From positions 94,302-158,301 of IMG/VR virus record IMGVR_UViG_3300020477_000001: a stretch of DNA of 64,000 bases. One strand, 5' to 3'. The notes under the pieces were generated by a model, which saw only the letters and a program-made list of their open reading frames with translations, was not told where the DNA came from and did not search any database. A program made the translations under genes and the position numbers. The stretch's first letter is position 1. Each line of letters starts with the position of its first letter. This DNA is from a virus. Of this stretch, positions 50,698 through 60,457 are shown in pieces.

Positions 50698-52526
50698 TGT
50701 GGTACGCAACTGACAACGAAAAAGAATTCCCTAATCTAAACGAAGGTTTTGTTAGGTTAGAGGGAGAGCTAGAGGATAAAGAAGCTAAGATATCTTTAGC
50801 TAAATTTCTTCGACATAACTTAAGCTTTACTACAGAGCTTATCTCTGGCTTAAAGCTAGCGCCCTTTCAAGAGATTACTTTGAAAGGTTTAATGAACAAA
50901 AACTTTTCCATGTGTGTGTGGGGTCGTGGTTGCGGAAAAACATTTATTGCTTCTGTATTTTGTTTCCTGCAATGCATTTTTAATCCCGGTACTAAGATTC
51001 TTATAGCTGGCCCAACTTTTCGTACCGCTCGTTTTATTTTTAATAATTTAGAAAAGCTAGTAAAAACAAAGGGAGCAGAGTTACTCATGCAAGCTTTCTC
51101 TGTAAATCCGTCCAAAAGGAATGACCAATATGAGTGGCAAATCAATGGAGGGACGATTACAGCTATTCCTTTGTCTGGTGAAAAAATTCGTGGTTTTAGA
51201 GCAAACGTTCTTGTGCTGGATGAGTTCTTGCTGCTCCCAGAAGAAACAATTAAAACAGTGTTAATGCCATTCCTTGTAGCTCCTCAAGACATGGCAGAAA
51301 GAATTAAAATAAGGGAAATGGAAGACTCTCTTATAGAGAAAGGCGCTATGGAGGAAAAAGACCGCATGGTGTTCGAGAACAACACCAAGATGGTAGCTTT
51401 ATCTTCTGCTAGTTATACTTTTGAAAATCTATATAAAACGTACCAAGACTGGACAGAGAAAATATACAACCCAGATAAAGATAGCACTGCGTCGTATTTT
51501 ATTTCACAAATGAGCTACGAAGCTCTACCAGAGCAGATGATCGATAAGACCATTATCGAAGAAGCTCAAAGCGGTGGTCAGTCTCACTCCTCGTTCCAAA
51601 GAGAGTATTGCGCTCAGTTTACCGATGGCTCAGATAGCTATTTCAGCGCTAAGAAGATGCATGAATGCACAATACCGAATGGAGAGGAGCCGACAACTCT
51701 TATAAAAGGAAAGCCTTCAGAGAAATATATAATTGGAATTGACCCGTCTTTCTCTAATAGTCCTAGCTCTGACTTTTTTGCTATGTCGGTTTTGGAAATA
51801 GACGAAGAACATAAAACTGGAACGTTAGTTCATAGTTATGCAGTCGCTGGTGGAGACTTAAAGAATCATATAAAGTATCTACATTATTTAGTAAGCAACT
51901 TTAATGTAGAGATGATATGTATTGATAATGCGGGCTATCAGTTTATCGACTCCGCTTGCCAAAGCGAAATATTCGTTAAGAGCGGAACTAAATTAGGATT
52001 CTTTGATTTCAATAGTAATGCTGATGGCGCTGATTACCAAAAAGCTTTAATGGAGGCTAAATCTAAATACAATAAAGAACTTGGGAGTATTTGTTTTAAG
52101 CAAATTTTCACTAGCGACTTTATACGGAGAGCAAACGAATACCTGCAAACTTCTATCGACCACAAGAGAATATGGTTCTCGTCAAAAACAACAGCTAATG
52201 GCTCAGTTTTCGATAAAACCGTAAATCAAAGAATACCAATAAAAGAAACTAACGCGGAAAGCATTCTAGACCTTATTGAAACGCAAGACGACCTAATACA
52301 CCAAACTAAGAAGCAATGCGCTTTAATTGAGGTTAAAAGCACAGCTAAGGGCACTCAGACATTCGACTTGCCACATCATTTAAAAAGAAGCACCTCTGTT
52401 AATAGAGCTAGACGAGATAACTACACTACATTAATGTTAGCTAACTGGGCTTTAAGGAGTTATTTTGACATGAAAAACCTAAAAGTAGAAAATGTAGCTG
52501 CTACTTTTACTCCCAGATTAATTTAA
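50697..52526 (+). CDS. terL: large terminase subunit
   Basis: 609 residues. The ATPase has MCVWGRGCGKTFIAS (Walker A), VLVLDEFLLLP (Walker B) and MVALSSASYT (coupling motif). The nuclease has YIIGIDPSFSNSPSSD, VEMICIDNAGYQ and the late DDLIHQTKKQ strand of RuvC-like headful nucleases. It packages DNA into proheads through the portal. Start overlaps the ERCC4 stop. Confidence 0.95.
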   Translation: MWYATDNEKEFPNLNEGFVRLEGELEDKEAKISLAKFLRHNLSFTTELISGLKLAPFQEITLKGLMNKNFSMCVWGRGCGKTFIASVFCFLQCIFNPGTKILIAGPTFRTARFIFNNLEKLVKTKGAELLMQAFSVNPSKRNDQYEWQINGGTITAIPLSGEKIRGFRANVLVLDEFLLLPEETIKTVLMPFLVAPQDMAERIKIREMEDSLIEKGAMEEKDRMVFENNTKMVALSSASYTFENLYKTYQDWTEKIYNPDKDSTASYFISQMSYEALPEQMIDKTIIEEAQSGGQSHSSFQREYCAQFTDGSDSYFSAKKMHECTIPNGEEPTTLIKGKPSEKYIIGIDPSFSNSPSSDFFAMSVLEIDEEHKTGTLVHSYAVAGGDLKNHIKYLHYLVSNFNVEMICIDNAGYQFIDSACQSEIFVKSGTKLGFFDFNSNADGADYQKALMEAKSKYNKELGSICFKQIFTSDFIRRANEYLQTSIDHKRIWFSSKTTANGSVFDKTVNQRIPIKETNAESILDLIETQDDLIHQTKKQCALIEVKSTAKGTQTFDLPHHLKRSTSVNRARRDNYTTLMLANWALRSYFDMKNLKVENVAATFTPRLI

Positions 52527-52529
52527 AAA

Positions 52530-52539
52530 AGTGTAATAG
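52530..52539 (+). promoter_or_regulatory. AGTGTAATAG motif
   Basis: Late-promoter-like word after terminase, 27 nt before the fibre-like gene. Confidence 0.5.
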
Positions 52540-52566
52540 ATTCTGTAAATTGGAGAAAAAAACGAG

Positions 52567-53574
52567 ATGCCCGACAACAAGATAAGAGTAAATCAAATTT
52601 ATAAACCAGAATTATCTGGTTATATTCTAGATGTTGGTCAATCGGGTCCAAGCGGCACAGATGGCCAAATTCAATTTGCTAGCGGCCATGCTGGGCAGAA
52701 TTATTTTAAAGGCGCTTATGGCTTGTTCTATGATCATACTGGAGATCAACTGTCCATAGGAGAAGGATTAATCCCCCAGCACAAGCTTCACGTATCTGGG
52801 CATGTTTCAGCGCAAGATGTAATAGTTAATGGTACTGGAGTTTTTACGGCAAGTGGCTCTACTAGTATTAATAATTATATTTACGTAGACACTACGAATG
52901 ATAATCTAATAGTAAGAAAAGCAAATAATACAAATAATTGTTTTATATTTGATGGAGACGTAGGTAATTACGGTGTTGGCTTTCCAGAAAGCTATGTCCC
53001 CGCTTTTGATTTAGATGTTTCTGGCAACCAAGGAGTTAGATCAGTAAGTTCATTAAGCGACTCTAAAGGCCAGATTGAGCATGAGGCTGGAGGAACTAAT
53101 TTAGTTGTTTACGATCTATCTGGAGTTGCAAAGGGTAAGGTCTCATCTCATGAGGATTCTTACATGTTAGGAGGGGGCTTGTCTGTGGGTACGGGAGCTT
53201 TAGCTAGCTATTCTAGTACTTACAAAGGGCTAAATGTAGTAGGGGATAACTTTGTTAGCGGTAACGTGGAGCTTCATGGCACTGGCTATTTCAAGAACGA
53301 TTTAAATATAGGCGGAAATACTGTATCTAGCGGAAATATTACTGATAAAGGTACTTTAGTCGTAGACGGAACTAGCCACCATAATAGTAGTTTAAGCGTG
53401 GGAGGTAGCGGTATCGTAAGCGGGGGTCTAATTGCTCAGTCTCCGCACGTTCCAACTAGCACTGGTTCTCATGGAGTTAGTGGGCAAATAGCCTTTGATA
53501 CTGGTTATCTCTACTTATGTATCAATACAGATCACTGGACTAGGGTTCAATTACTAACTGGGGCTTGGACTTAA
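52567..53574 (+). CDS. Gly/Ser-rich fibre-like structural protein, 335 aa
   Basis: Repeated short strands with VSGHVSAQDVIVNGTG, DLNIGGNTVSSGN and VDGTSHHNSSLSVGGSG suggest a beta-helical or triple-stranded tail fibre or spike. HGVSGQIAFDTGYLYLCINT and DHWTRVQL at the end resemble phage fibre terminal strands. Role by composition only. Confidence 0.6.
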   Translation: MPDNKIRVNQIYKPELSGYILDVGQSGPSGTDGQIQFASGHAGQNYFKGAYGLFYDHTGDQLSIGEGLIPQHKLHVSGHVSAQDVIVNGTGVFTASGSTSINNYIYVDTTNDNLIVRKANNTNNCFIFDGDVGNYGVGFPESYVPAFDLDVSGNQGVRSVSSLSDSKGQIEHEAGGTNLVVYDLSGVAKGKVSSHEDSYMLGGGLSVGTGALASYSSTYKGLNVVGDNFVSGNVELHGTGYFKNDLNIGGNTVSSGNITDKGTLVVDGTSHHNSSLSVGGSGIVSGGLIAQSPHVPTSTGSHGVSGQIAFDTGYLYLCINTDHWTRVQLLTGAWT

Positions 53575-53634
53575 ACCTAGTTTTTTTCCTCTTTTAAAAA
53601 AACTGTATTTTTTACGTTGAATACGTAAGAATAT

Positions 53635-53644
53635 AGTGTAATTT
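53635..53644 (+). promoter_or_regulatory. AGTGTAATTT motif
   Basis: Late-promoter-like word 40 nt before the portal gene. Confidence 0.5.
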
Positions 53645-53684
53645 TAAACGAATAAATTTACACCGTTAATTTTATAGGTCGAAA

Positions 53685-55679
53685 ATGAGCAAAAAACCAG
53701 AAAACACCCCACGTCAGACTCAGACATCACTTCCTTTGCCGCTAATGTCTGAAGGCTCTTCACCCAAAGTCGCTACGGCCTCCACTAGAACCAGAAGAAA
53801 TGCTTCTTCGACCATAGAAAGAACTGACAAATATAAAAACATTGATGACGGACTAGTACCGTTCAAGTACTCATCCGATGGCTACGGTAGTGGTAACCGG
53901 AACTTAATTGATGTAAGAGATGCCGTTAAGTTGTGTCAAAAGGCTTATTATAATTTTTCAGTTTTCAGAAACACAATCGATTTAATGACTGAGTTTTCAG
54001 TCAATCAAATTTACTTCAAGGGTGGCAGTAAAAAGTCTAGAGAATTCTTTAATGCTTTATTTAAGAAAATTAATATTCTAGCTTTTCAAGATAAGTTCTT
54101 TAGGGAGTATTATCGCTCTGGCAATGTTTTCACTTATAGGTTTGATGCTGAGCTTAAGCAGAACGACTTGAGAAACTTAAACAGAGTTTTTGGCAACTTG
54201 AATCTAGCTGCTGAGGAATCAGTTAGCTTACCAGTAAAATACATTATCTTAAACCCAGCAGACGTTAGACTAACTGGAACCTTATCTTTCTCTGCTGGTA
54301 AATACAGTAAATACGTAACTGACTACGAGTTGGAGAGATTGAAAAATCCTCAAACTGACGAAGAGATACAGCTACTAGATTCTCTACCAGATAACATAAA
54401 GAAAGAATTAGAAAAACATAAGAAAGATAAAAGAAGCACCTATGCTCTTCACCTCCCACTAAGCGAAGACAAGGTAAGTGCGGTTTTCTATAAAAAACAA
54501 GATTACGAGCCTTTCGCTGTGCCAATGGGTTACCCAGTTCTGGAGGACTTAAACGCAAAAGCGGAGATGAAGAAAATCGATATGGCTATCGCTCGCACAA
54601 TGCAGCAAGCAATATTGCTCGTTACAATGGGTACTGACCCAGACAAAGGAGGCGTCAATCAGAAAAACCTAGAGGCCATGCAGAAGCTGTTTACCAATGA
54701 GTCTGTTGGTAGAGTTTTAATTGCCGACTATACGACTAAAGCGGAATTCATTGTTCCTAATATTTCTGCTCTTTTAAATTCTTCCAAGTACGAAATTTTT
54801 GAAAGGGATATTAGGATAGGTCTTAACAATATTCTAATCGGAGAAGGTGAGAAGTTCGCTAATGAGAGCATTAAAGTAAAAGTCTTCATCGAAAGACTTA
54901 AACAAGCTAGAGAGATTTTTATAAATGAATTCTTAGGTCAAGAAATAAAAAGAATTTCCAAGATCATGGGATTCAAAAGCGTTCCGACTCCTCACTTCGA
55001 TGATATTGATCTGAGGGATGGCCTTTCTTATAGTCGAGTTTACACTAGACTTATTGAGCTTGGAATCTTAACTCCAGAGGAAGGATTGGAGGCTATCGAA
55101 AAGGGAAGACTGCCCGACGAAAGCTTAATCCCTCAATCTCAAAAAGAGTACAGAGAAATGAGAGACAAGGGATTCTTCGAGCCATTAATCGGAGGTGCAA
55201 AAGCAGCGCCTCAAGACAGGGGCGAAGACGACAACAAAAAAGAAGAGCCAAAAGATAAAGAAGAGAATGAGGTTCCAAATCAAGTTGGTAGACCCGCAGA
55301 CTCGAAAGGACCAAGAGAAGAAGGCGAGAGAGCGCCTATGGGCGGCGAAGTAGTTTCTAGTTTTTACAGTTTGGAAAAAGTAAAGAATAACTTAATACAA
55401 GCACAAAAATTAAATCTTGAAGTTGAAAAACACTTAAGAAGTAAGCATAATAAGAGAAAGCTAAGTAACGCCCAAAAGGATATAGCTAGTAAGATTACTG
55501 AGACCATTATAGCTAATGAAGAACCGGAAAACTGGAGTAAATCAGTTAAAAAATATTCTTCTAATCCAGTTGATCATAACCCAGACAGAATAAAAAAAGT
55601 AAATGACATATCCTACGAGCACGGTTTAGATACATATCTATCTAGTATTTTATGTGCTAGTAAAAAAGAGGATTTATAA
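53685..55679 (+). CDS. portal protein
   Basis: 664 residues. YYNFSVFRNTIDLMTEFSVN, FFREYYRSGNVFTYRF, KYIILNPADVRLTGTLSF and MDMAIARTMQQAILLVTMG follow the order of long phage portal proteins. The C-terminal 150 residues are charged and disordered (DRGEDDNKKEEPKDKEEN). Located between terminase and head genes. It forms the dodecameric DNA channel. Confidence 0.8.
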   Translation: MSKKPENTPRQTQTSLPLPLMSEGSSPKVATASTRTRRNASSTIERTDKYKNIDDGLVPFKYSSDGYGSGNRNLIDVRDAVKLCQKAYYNFSVFRNTIDLMTEFSVNQIYFKGGSKKSREFFNALFKKINILAFQDKFFREYYRSGNVFTYRFDAELKQNDLRNLNRVFGNLNLAAEESVSLPVKYIILNPADVRLTGTLSFSAGKYSKYVTDYELERLKNPQTDEEIQLLDSLPDNIKKELEKHKKDKRSTYALHLPLSEDKVSAVFYKKQDYEPFAVPMGYPVLEDLNAKAEMKKIDMAIARTMQQAILLVTMGTDPDKGGVNQKNLEAMQKLFTNESVGRVLIADYTTKAEFIVPNISALLNSSKYEIFERDIRIGLNNILIGEGEKFANESIKVKVFIERLKQAREIFINEFLGQEIKRISKIMGFKSVPTPHFDDIDLRDGLSYSRVYTRLIELGILTPEEGLEAIEKGRLPDESLIPQSQKEYREMRDKGFFEPLIGGAKAAPQDRGEDDNKKEEPKDKEENEVPNQVGRPADSKGPREEGERAPMGGEVVSSFYSLEKVKNNLIQAQKLNLEVEKHLRSKHNKRKLSNAQKDIASKITETIIANEEPENWSKSVKKYSSNPVDHNPDRIKKVNDISYEHGLDTYLSSILCASKKEDL

Positions 55680-55681
55680 TT

Positions 55682-56845
55682 ATGAGTGAAGAAAACGACA
55701 ACAAAATTGAAGATGTAGTCAGCTACAATGTTGATATTGATTTTGACTGCGATATTCCAGAAATTCCAGTACCAGAACCACAAGAACCAGATGCAGAAAT
55801 AGAGGATGAATTTGAAGCTTCCTTCAAGTTCGCTTTCATTGGTGCTGGTCAAGGCGGTTCTCGCGTTGCTGAAACTTTTCATAAAATGGGATACAGAAAA
55901 GTTTGCGTTCTAAATACAGCCCAGCAAGACCTCAATACAATTAAGTTAGAGGACGAAAGAAAACTTTGCATCGGAGAAGGTGGCGCAGGAAAAAATCCTA
56001 AAAAAGCTGCTGAGAAATTCTCAGAAAGAAAAGATGATACTATCGACTTCATGAGAAAAAATTTCGGTAATGAAATCGATAGAGTGTTTGTATGTGCTGG
56101 AGGAGGCGGCGGAACGGGAACGGGTACAGGTATCCCAATTGCAAAAGCAGTAAAAGAAATGATTGGCCTCTCAGACGTAAACTGTAAGAGCGATAAAGTG
56201 GGGCTAATACTAACCTTACCCAAAGTGTCAGAAGGAAAGAAGGTCTGTAAAAATGCAGCAGACGCTTTAAATGAAGCTTACGAGCATGTGAAAAACGGGC
56301 TCATATCTCCTCTGATCGTAATCGATAATGAGAAAATAAATTCGTTGTACCCCAACCTACCTGTAGGTAAATTTTGGGAGACTGCTAACAGAAGCATTGC
56401 GGGCCTTTTTCATTTATTTAATATGACCGCTAACAAAGACAGCAGTTTTTCGTCTTTTGACGCTAATGACTACAAGCATGTTTTAGATTCTGGAATGTTA
56501 TCTTTTGGAGCTTCTCCTGTTAGGGAATGGAAAGATACTTTTTCAATTTCAAAAACAGTTAGAGATAATCTTAAGAATAATTTACTTACAGGTGGAGTCG
56601 ATTTATCTAGCGCTAACTCCGCAGGAGTAATAGTAATAGGAAGTAACGATATACTCAACGAGTTACCTCAAGAGAATCTAGATCATGCCTTCGAGCAGTT
56701 TTCTAGAATGATGAAAGGTAACAGCACCGTACATAGAGGAATCTATAGCGGAACCAAACAAAGCTTAACCGTATACACATGTATGGGCGGATTTGCTAAA
56801 CCAGACGAAAAAATAGAAGAGTTGCATAAGTACGCTAATTCTTAA
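55682..56845 (+). CDS. tubulin/FtsZ-family GTPase
   Basis: 387 residues. FAFIGAGQGGSRVAETFHKM (nucleotide-binding T1), VCVLNTAQQDLNTIK, and the tubulin signature AGGGGGTGTGTGIPIAKAV are clear. The T7-like region is in NAADALNEAYEHVKNGL. Phage tubulins (PhuZ, TubZ-like) build filaments that position DNA or capsids. Its place directly behind the portal gene is unusual and suggests late expression. Confidence 0.9.
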   Translation: MSEENDNKIEDVVSYNVDIDFDCDIPEIPVPEPQEPDAEIEDEFEASFKFAFIGAGQGGSRVAETFHKMGYRKVCVLNTAQQDLNTIKLEDERKLCIGEGGAGKNPKKAAEKFSERKDDTIDFMRKNFGNEIDRVFVCAGGGGGTGTGTGIPIAKAVKEMIGLSDVNCKSDKVGLILTLPKVSEGKKVCKNAADALNEAYEHVKNGLISPLIVIDNEKINSLYPNLPVGKFWETANRSIAGLFHLFNMTANKDSSFSSFDANDYKHVLDSGMLSFGASPVREWKDTFSISKTVRDNLKNNLLTGGVDLSSANSAGVIVIGSNDILNELPQENLDHAFEQFSRMMKGNSTVHRGIYSGTKQSLTVYTCMGGFAKPDEKIEELHKYANS

Positions 56846-56910
56846 AAAATCGTTTGACTTTAAAAACTTTCCCGCTAGGTTTGCGGGGAACATTAATAAA
56901 CCTAAATATT

Positions 56911-57123
56911 ATGGCTACTAAAAAAGAAGAAGTAAAACCCGGTTATAAAAGTACCGAGTTCTGGATCACGGTTTGCGTCACTTTGGCATCTCTCGCATGG
57001 GGTGCAGGAGTCGTAGACCCAGAGGGCAGTTCGAATGCAGATAAAGTTTTTGGATTTATCTGTAGTGCTGCCGCAGCGCTGGGTTATACCATTTCCAGAG
57101 GTCTCGCTAAAAAACAAGACTAA
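56911..57123 (+). CDS. holin-like small membrane protein, 70 aa
   Basis: MATKKEEVKPGYKSTEFWIT leads to two hydrophobic segments (VCVTLASLAWGAGVV and FICSAAAALGYTISRG) with a charged tail. Size and topology fit class II holins. The start at 56911 is preferred over an upstream in-frame ATG at 56854. Confidence 0.6.
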   Translation: MATKKEEVKPGYKSTEFWITVCVTLASLAWGAGVVDPEGSSNADKVFGFICSAAAALGYTISRGLAKKQD

Positions 57124-57128
57124 GTTTT

Positions 57129-57314
57129 ATGGGCTGGTTAACTGCATTGTTTAAAGCTGTTTTAGAATGGCTCTCTGCTGAAGTAAAAAAAGATACTAAA
57201 GCGAGTGATGCAGATGCTACACCCAAGGACTTAAAGAATAAGTGGCGTAAGCGTATAGAAGAACAAGAAAGAAGGATGAAAGATGAAAAGAATTCTGATT
57301 CTAATTCTGATTAG
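57129..57314 (+). CDS. hypothetical amphipathic protein, 61 aa
   Basis: MGWLTALFKAVLEWLSAEVK is an amphipathic or membrane-associated helix; the rest is Lys/Glu/Asp-rich. It overlaps the lipoprotein gene by 32 nt, an arrangement reminiscent of Rz/Rz1 spanin pairs. Confidence 0.55.
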   Translation: MGWLTALFKAVLEWLSAEVKKDTKASDADATPKDLKNKWRKRIEEQERRMKDEKNSDSNSD

Positions 57315-57501
57315 TTTATTTCTAGTTGGTTGCGGTTCGACTCGTGTTGTTTTCGTTGACACTCAGTCAAACCTAGTCCGTATCGGTCCAGATGTTTCGG
57401 GAAGAGTCTATGTCCAAAAGAATGGGGAATGGGTTCTTTCAAAGAACGAAGTAAAGTTACCGGAAGGATGGTATGCTGGCGGCTTGCCTACTGACGACTA
57501 A
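57283..57501 (+). CDS. small lipoprotein, possible outer-membrane spanin
   Basis: MKRILILILISLFLVGCGST: signal with lipobox LVGC, mature part of 56 residues (VDTQSNLVRIGPDVSG). Overlapping placement after a holin-like gene is the context expected of an o-spanin, but Pro-richness is lacking. Confidence 0.65.
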   Translation: MKRILILILISLFLVGCGSTRVVFVDTQSNLVRIGPDVSGRVYVQKNGEWVLSKNEVKLPEGWYAGGLPTDD

Positions 57502-57525
57502 AATAATTAAAATATAAACAAACAC

Positions 57526-57552
57526 AGAGAGGCTTTTGCCTCTCTTTTTTTT
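57526..57552 (+). terminator. rho-independent terminator
   Basis: AGAGAGGC-TTTT-GCCTCTCT followed by T. Confidence 0.93.
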
Positions 57553-57590
57553 TATAGCGAAATGTTTTTTAAGTTAGCTTGGCGATTTTA

Positions 57591-57600
57591 AGTGTAATTA
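57591..57600 (+). promoter_or_regulatory. AGTGTAATTA motif
   Basis: Late-promoter-like word 9 nt before the ATG at 57610. Confidence 0.55.
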
Positions 57601-57609
57601 TAATCGACC

Positions 57610-58056
57610 ATGAACTACAACAAGAACACGGAAAAAATGTCTCCTAGCAATAAGGCGGGATGGAGAGTTGATGATTTCTTTAAGAAGTTTAAAGATTTTT
57701 TTCAAGGAAAATATTTTATTGGCATCTTGTCCTCGGCGCTTATTTTCTTTCCTATAATGATTGTGCAAAAACAAAATCAGAAAGCAGAGATTGTTCGTAT
57801 GCAAGCTGATTTTGAGGGAGAGCTTGTTAATCAACATAATGAATTTATGGATATGAATTCTAAATTTAGGAAAAGCTTTATAGAAATGCAAAGAGAGCTA
57901 TACCAAAAGAATCAAGAGAGTGCGATTCAAAAAGAAATGATTATAGAGCTTAGCGACAGGATTAAAAATTACAGGCAAGCTATAGAGAGATACAATGAGG
58001 TCATAAAACAGTTACTAGAAAGACTCAATCAAGGTAAAAGTAGATCAGAGGCTTAA
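57610..58056 (+). CDS. membrane-anchored coiled-coil protein, 148 aa
   Basis: One membrane helix (YFIGILSSALIFFPIMIV) near residue 38 and then 90 residues of coiled coil (MQADFEGELVNQHNEFMDMN). Topology of an inner-membrane spanin. Together with the holin-like and lipoprotein genes it could form a lysis set. Family not recognised. Confidence 0.6.
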   Translation: MNYNKNTEKMSPSNKAGWRVDDFFKKFKDFFQGKYFIGILSSALIFFPIMIVQKQNQKAEIVRMQADFEGELVNQHNEFMDMNSKFRKSFIEMQRELYQKNQESAIQKEMIIELSDRIKNYRQAIERYNEVIKQLLERLNQGKSRSEA

Positions 58057-58066
58057 AAAATGAGGT

Positions 58067-58210
58067 ATGAAAATAGAGGTAAAGAACATAAAAAAATCCA
58101 GTTTTCCTATTACTAGTCTTTTGACTGGTATATTAATTGTGTCCTTACTCGTAGCTAGCTTGGCTTTGAACTTTTATCAATTTAAGATAATAAGTTTATT
58201 AACTGAATAA
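58067..58210 (+). CDS. 47-aa membrane peptide
   Basis: MKIEVKNIKKSSFPITSLLT leads to one hydrophobic helix (GILIVSLLVASLALNFY). Starts 11 nt after the upstream stop with GAGG nearby. Possible lysis accessory. Confidence 0.5.
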   Translation: MKIEVKNIKKSSFPITSLLTGILIVSLLVASLALNFYQFKIISLLTE

Positions 58211-58293
58211 TTGATTTTTTTTTATTTATTGTTGTATATTTTTTTTTATTTTAGTGTATATACTTATGTTAACTTTTAAAGTTTATTAAAAAG

Positions 58294-58869
58294 ATGAGCG
58301 ATACTCCGAAAAAGAAAACTAAGCTTACCAAGCTTACCGCAGATTATTTCGTTCATCACTCGGCCAATAGAGGAATAGAAATAGACCTTACCGCCAACTT
58401 AAACACTCAAAGCGAACCCAAGGGAGAAGAAGGGGAAACTGGCTGTTCTGGAGAAGAGGAGCAATTAGAAGCAATAGATTTTTCTAATAGAATCATTAGT
58501 GCTTTAGAACATAAGGCTAAAAAATTCAATAAAGACCACTCTCCCAAAAGAGTTACTGTTAATAGGTTGAAATCTATATATTGCTCTATTGTTTCTCCTT
58601 GCTCGGAATCGGACAACAAGAATTTAATAGGGTTTGCTAGAGTCAACCAATTTTTACATACTATATCTAATTTTGATTCTTTAGGTAAAGCTAAGTATGA
58701 TTTAGTGCTGGAAGAATTAGATTTCTGTAGCGAAGCTCAACACAGTGACTTTATTAAAGACGCGGAACAAGATATAGAAGAATTTAATTTAAATTTTAAA
58801 TTTAAGAATCTAAATGAACTTTTTATCGAAATTCCGAAATCTTCTCTTGGATATGAAATCGAATTTTAA
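58294..58869 (+). CDS. hypothetical protein with DUF5824-like segment, 191 aa
   Basis: Residues 70-125 (KKFNKDHSPKRVTVNRLKSI, GFARVNQFLHTIS) match in order the C-terminal segment of the 5551 protein (KYPKKVTLSQLKKVY, MARVNMFLKM). The first 60 residues are acidic. Head-module location suggests a virion or assembly role. Overlaps the protease gene by 17 nt. Confidence 0.6.
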   Translation: MSDTPKKKTKLTKLTADYFVHHSANRGIEIDLTANLNTQSEPKGEEGETGCSGEEEQLEAIDFSNRIISALEHKAKKFNKDHSPKRVTVNRLKSIYCSIVSPCSESDNKNLIGFARVNQFLHTISNFDSLGKAKYDLVLEELDFCSEAQHSDFIKDAEQDIEEFNLNFKFKNLNELFIEIPKSSLGYEIEF

Positions 58870-60427
58870 CCAACCCAAGTTTACAACTTCTTTTAGTTCT
58901 GAGCTAAAACCTTTAGTTTCAGAGGAAAAAGATAAATTTCTCTCCTACGCTTCTTTACAGGAGATAGGGGACTTTATTCCAAAGGTAGATTCCGACAGAG
59001 ATATCGACCTGCTTCCGGTTGCATTTAACGCTTGTGTGATTAACAGGGCCAATAAAAACGGTGATGTAATTGATTCGGTTTCTGCAACTGATATATACAA
59101 AAATTTCATCAACAAGCCAATCAATATCGAACATAATCGAGAAAATGTTATTGGTGTTATACTAACGGCGGGCTTTAGTGAGTTTGGTACTGATAAACCA
59201 CTAACCGAAGAGCAAGCCTCCGAATTGAATGCTCCTTATAATATCACATTGGGTGGTGTTTTATGGAAGATCGTAAACGGTAACATCACTAGCTTAGTGG
59301 AGGAAGCTAGCGACCCTACCAGTGAATTTTACAAAAAAATTTCAGCTAGCTGGGAGCTAGGCTTTAGTGAATATGAGATTGCTGTCCTTAAGGACGACAA
59401 TAAAGACATAGCTGAAGCAGAATATATTTCAGATGTAGAGCAAATAGACGAGATGAAAGCCTTTCTTAAAGGCTTTGGAGGAAAAGGAAAGCTAGAAAAC
59501 GGTAAATCTGTTTACAGAAAGATTGTAGGCAGTATAGTTCCGTTAGGAATTGGCTTAACTGAGAATCCCGCCGCTGAAGTCGAAGGAGTTCTTACTGAAA
59601 AATACAAGGTAAAAGTAGAAGATTCCAAAGAAAATCTAAAAGTAGAAAGCTCTGAGGATGAACAGCAAAAGGAACAAGAAGAAGAAACTAACTTAAATAA
59701 CTCTGAAATCACAGAAAATATTTCACAATTTAGAGAAAATGATGTAATTGAAGATAAGGATTGTCTTATGGAAATCAAAACTATTAGCGATATCACAGAG
59801 GAAAATCTGAAGCAAATTACGGCTTCGGCTGTTTCTGATTATATCGAGACTGAACTCAAGAAGGCTTCTGAGCAGTTTAACGCTGAGAAGAAAGAGATTT
59901 CTCAGAAACTCGATGAGTCTAAACAGCAGAACGTCACTCTTGCTGAAGACATTAAAACACTGAAGAGCGACTTCGATTCTGTCCAGTCTGAGCTTGAAAC
60001 TCTTAAGGCCGAAAAGTCTGAGAGAGAAGCGACTGATAGATTCAATGAACGTATGTCTCTTCTAGACGAAAATTATGAGCTTTCCGCTGAGGAAAGAGAA
60101 GTTATTGCTTCTGACATCAAAAACCTCGACGATGAGGCTTTTGAAGCTCATATGAACAAAATTTCTGTCCTTCTTTCTCATAAGGATCGTAAAGCCATCG
60201 CTGAGGCTAAGGAAGCTGAAGAAGCTGCCGCCGCTGAAGAGAAGGTTACTGAAGAAGCGGTTGCTTCTGAAGACGATTCCGAAGCTGAAGAAGTGGTAGA
60301 AGAGGCTATCGATCAAGCAGAAGTTGAAGGTGAACAAATTCCTGTTTCTACCGCCGCTGAAGAGGAAACTCTTGGTGATAGATACAAGAAAGCTTTTAGC
60401 ATCGACAATTTCGATATCAAACTTTAA
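58853..60427 (+). CDS. prohead protease and scaffold fusion, 524 aa
   Basis: The N-terminal half resembles phage prohead proteases: PVAFNACVINRANKNGDVID, then NKPINIEHNRENVIGVI (candidate catalytic His) and KKISASWELGFSEYE (candidate Ser). Residues 300-500 are acidic coiled coil typical of scaffold. An internal ATG at 59768, preceded by AAGGA at about 8 nt, could make the scaffold alone (MEIKTISDITEENL start). Position before decoration and capsid genes fits. Confidence 0.7.
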   Translation: MKSNFNQPKFTTSFSSELKPLVSEEKDKFLSYASLQEIGDFIPKVDSDRDIDLLPVAFNACVINRANKNGDVIDSVSATDIYKNFINKPINIEHNRENVIGVILTAGFSEFGTDKPLTEEQASELNAPYNITLGGVLWKIVNGNITSLVEEASDPTSEFYKKISASWELGFSEYEIAVLKDDNKDIAEAEYISDVEQIDEMKAFLKGFGGKGKLENGKSVYRKIVGSIVPLGIGLTENPAAEVEGVLTEKYKVKVEDSKENLKVESSEDEQQKEQEEETNLNNSEITENISQFRENDVIEDKDCLMEIKTISDITEENLKQITASAVSDYIETELKKASEQFNAEKKEISQKLDESKQQNVTLAEDIKTLKSDFDSVQSELETLKAEKSEREATDRFNERMSLLDENYELSAEEREVIASDIKNLDDEAFEAHMNKISVLLSHKDRKAIAEAKEAEEAAAAEEKVTEEAVASEDDSEAEEVVEEAIDQAEVEGEQIPVSTAAEEETLGDRYKKAFSIDNFDIKL

Positions 60428-60457
60428 AACAACTATTTATTGGAGTAATAAAATATT

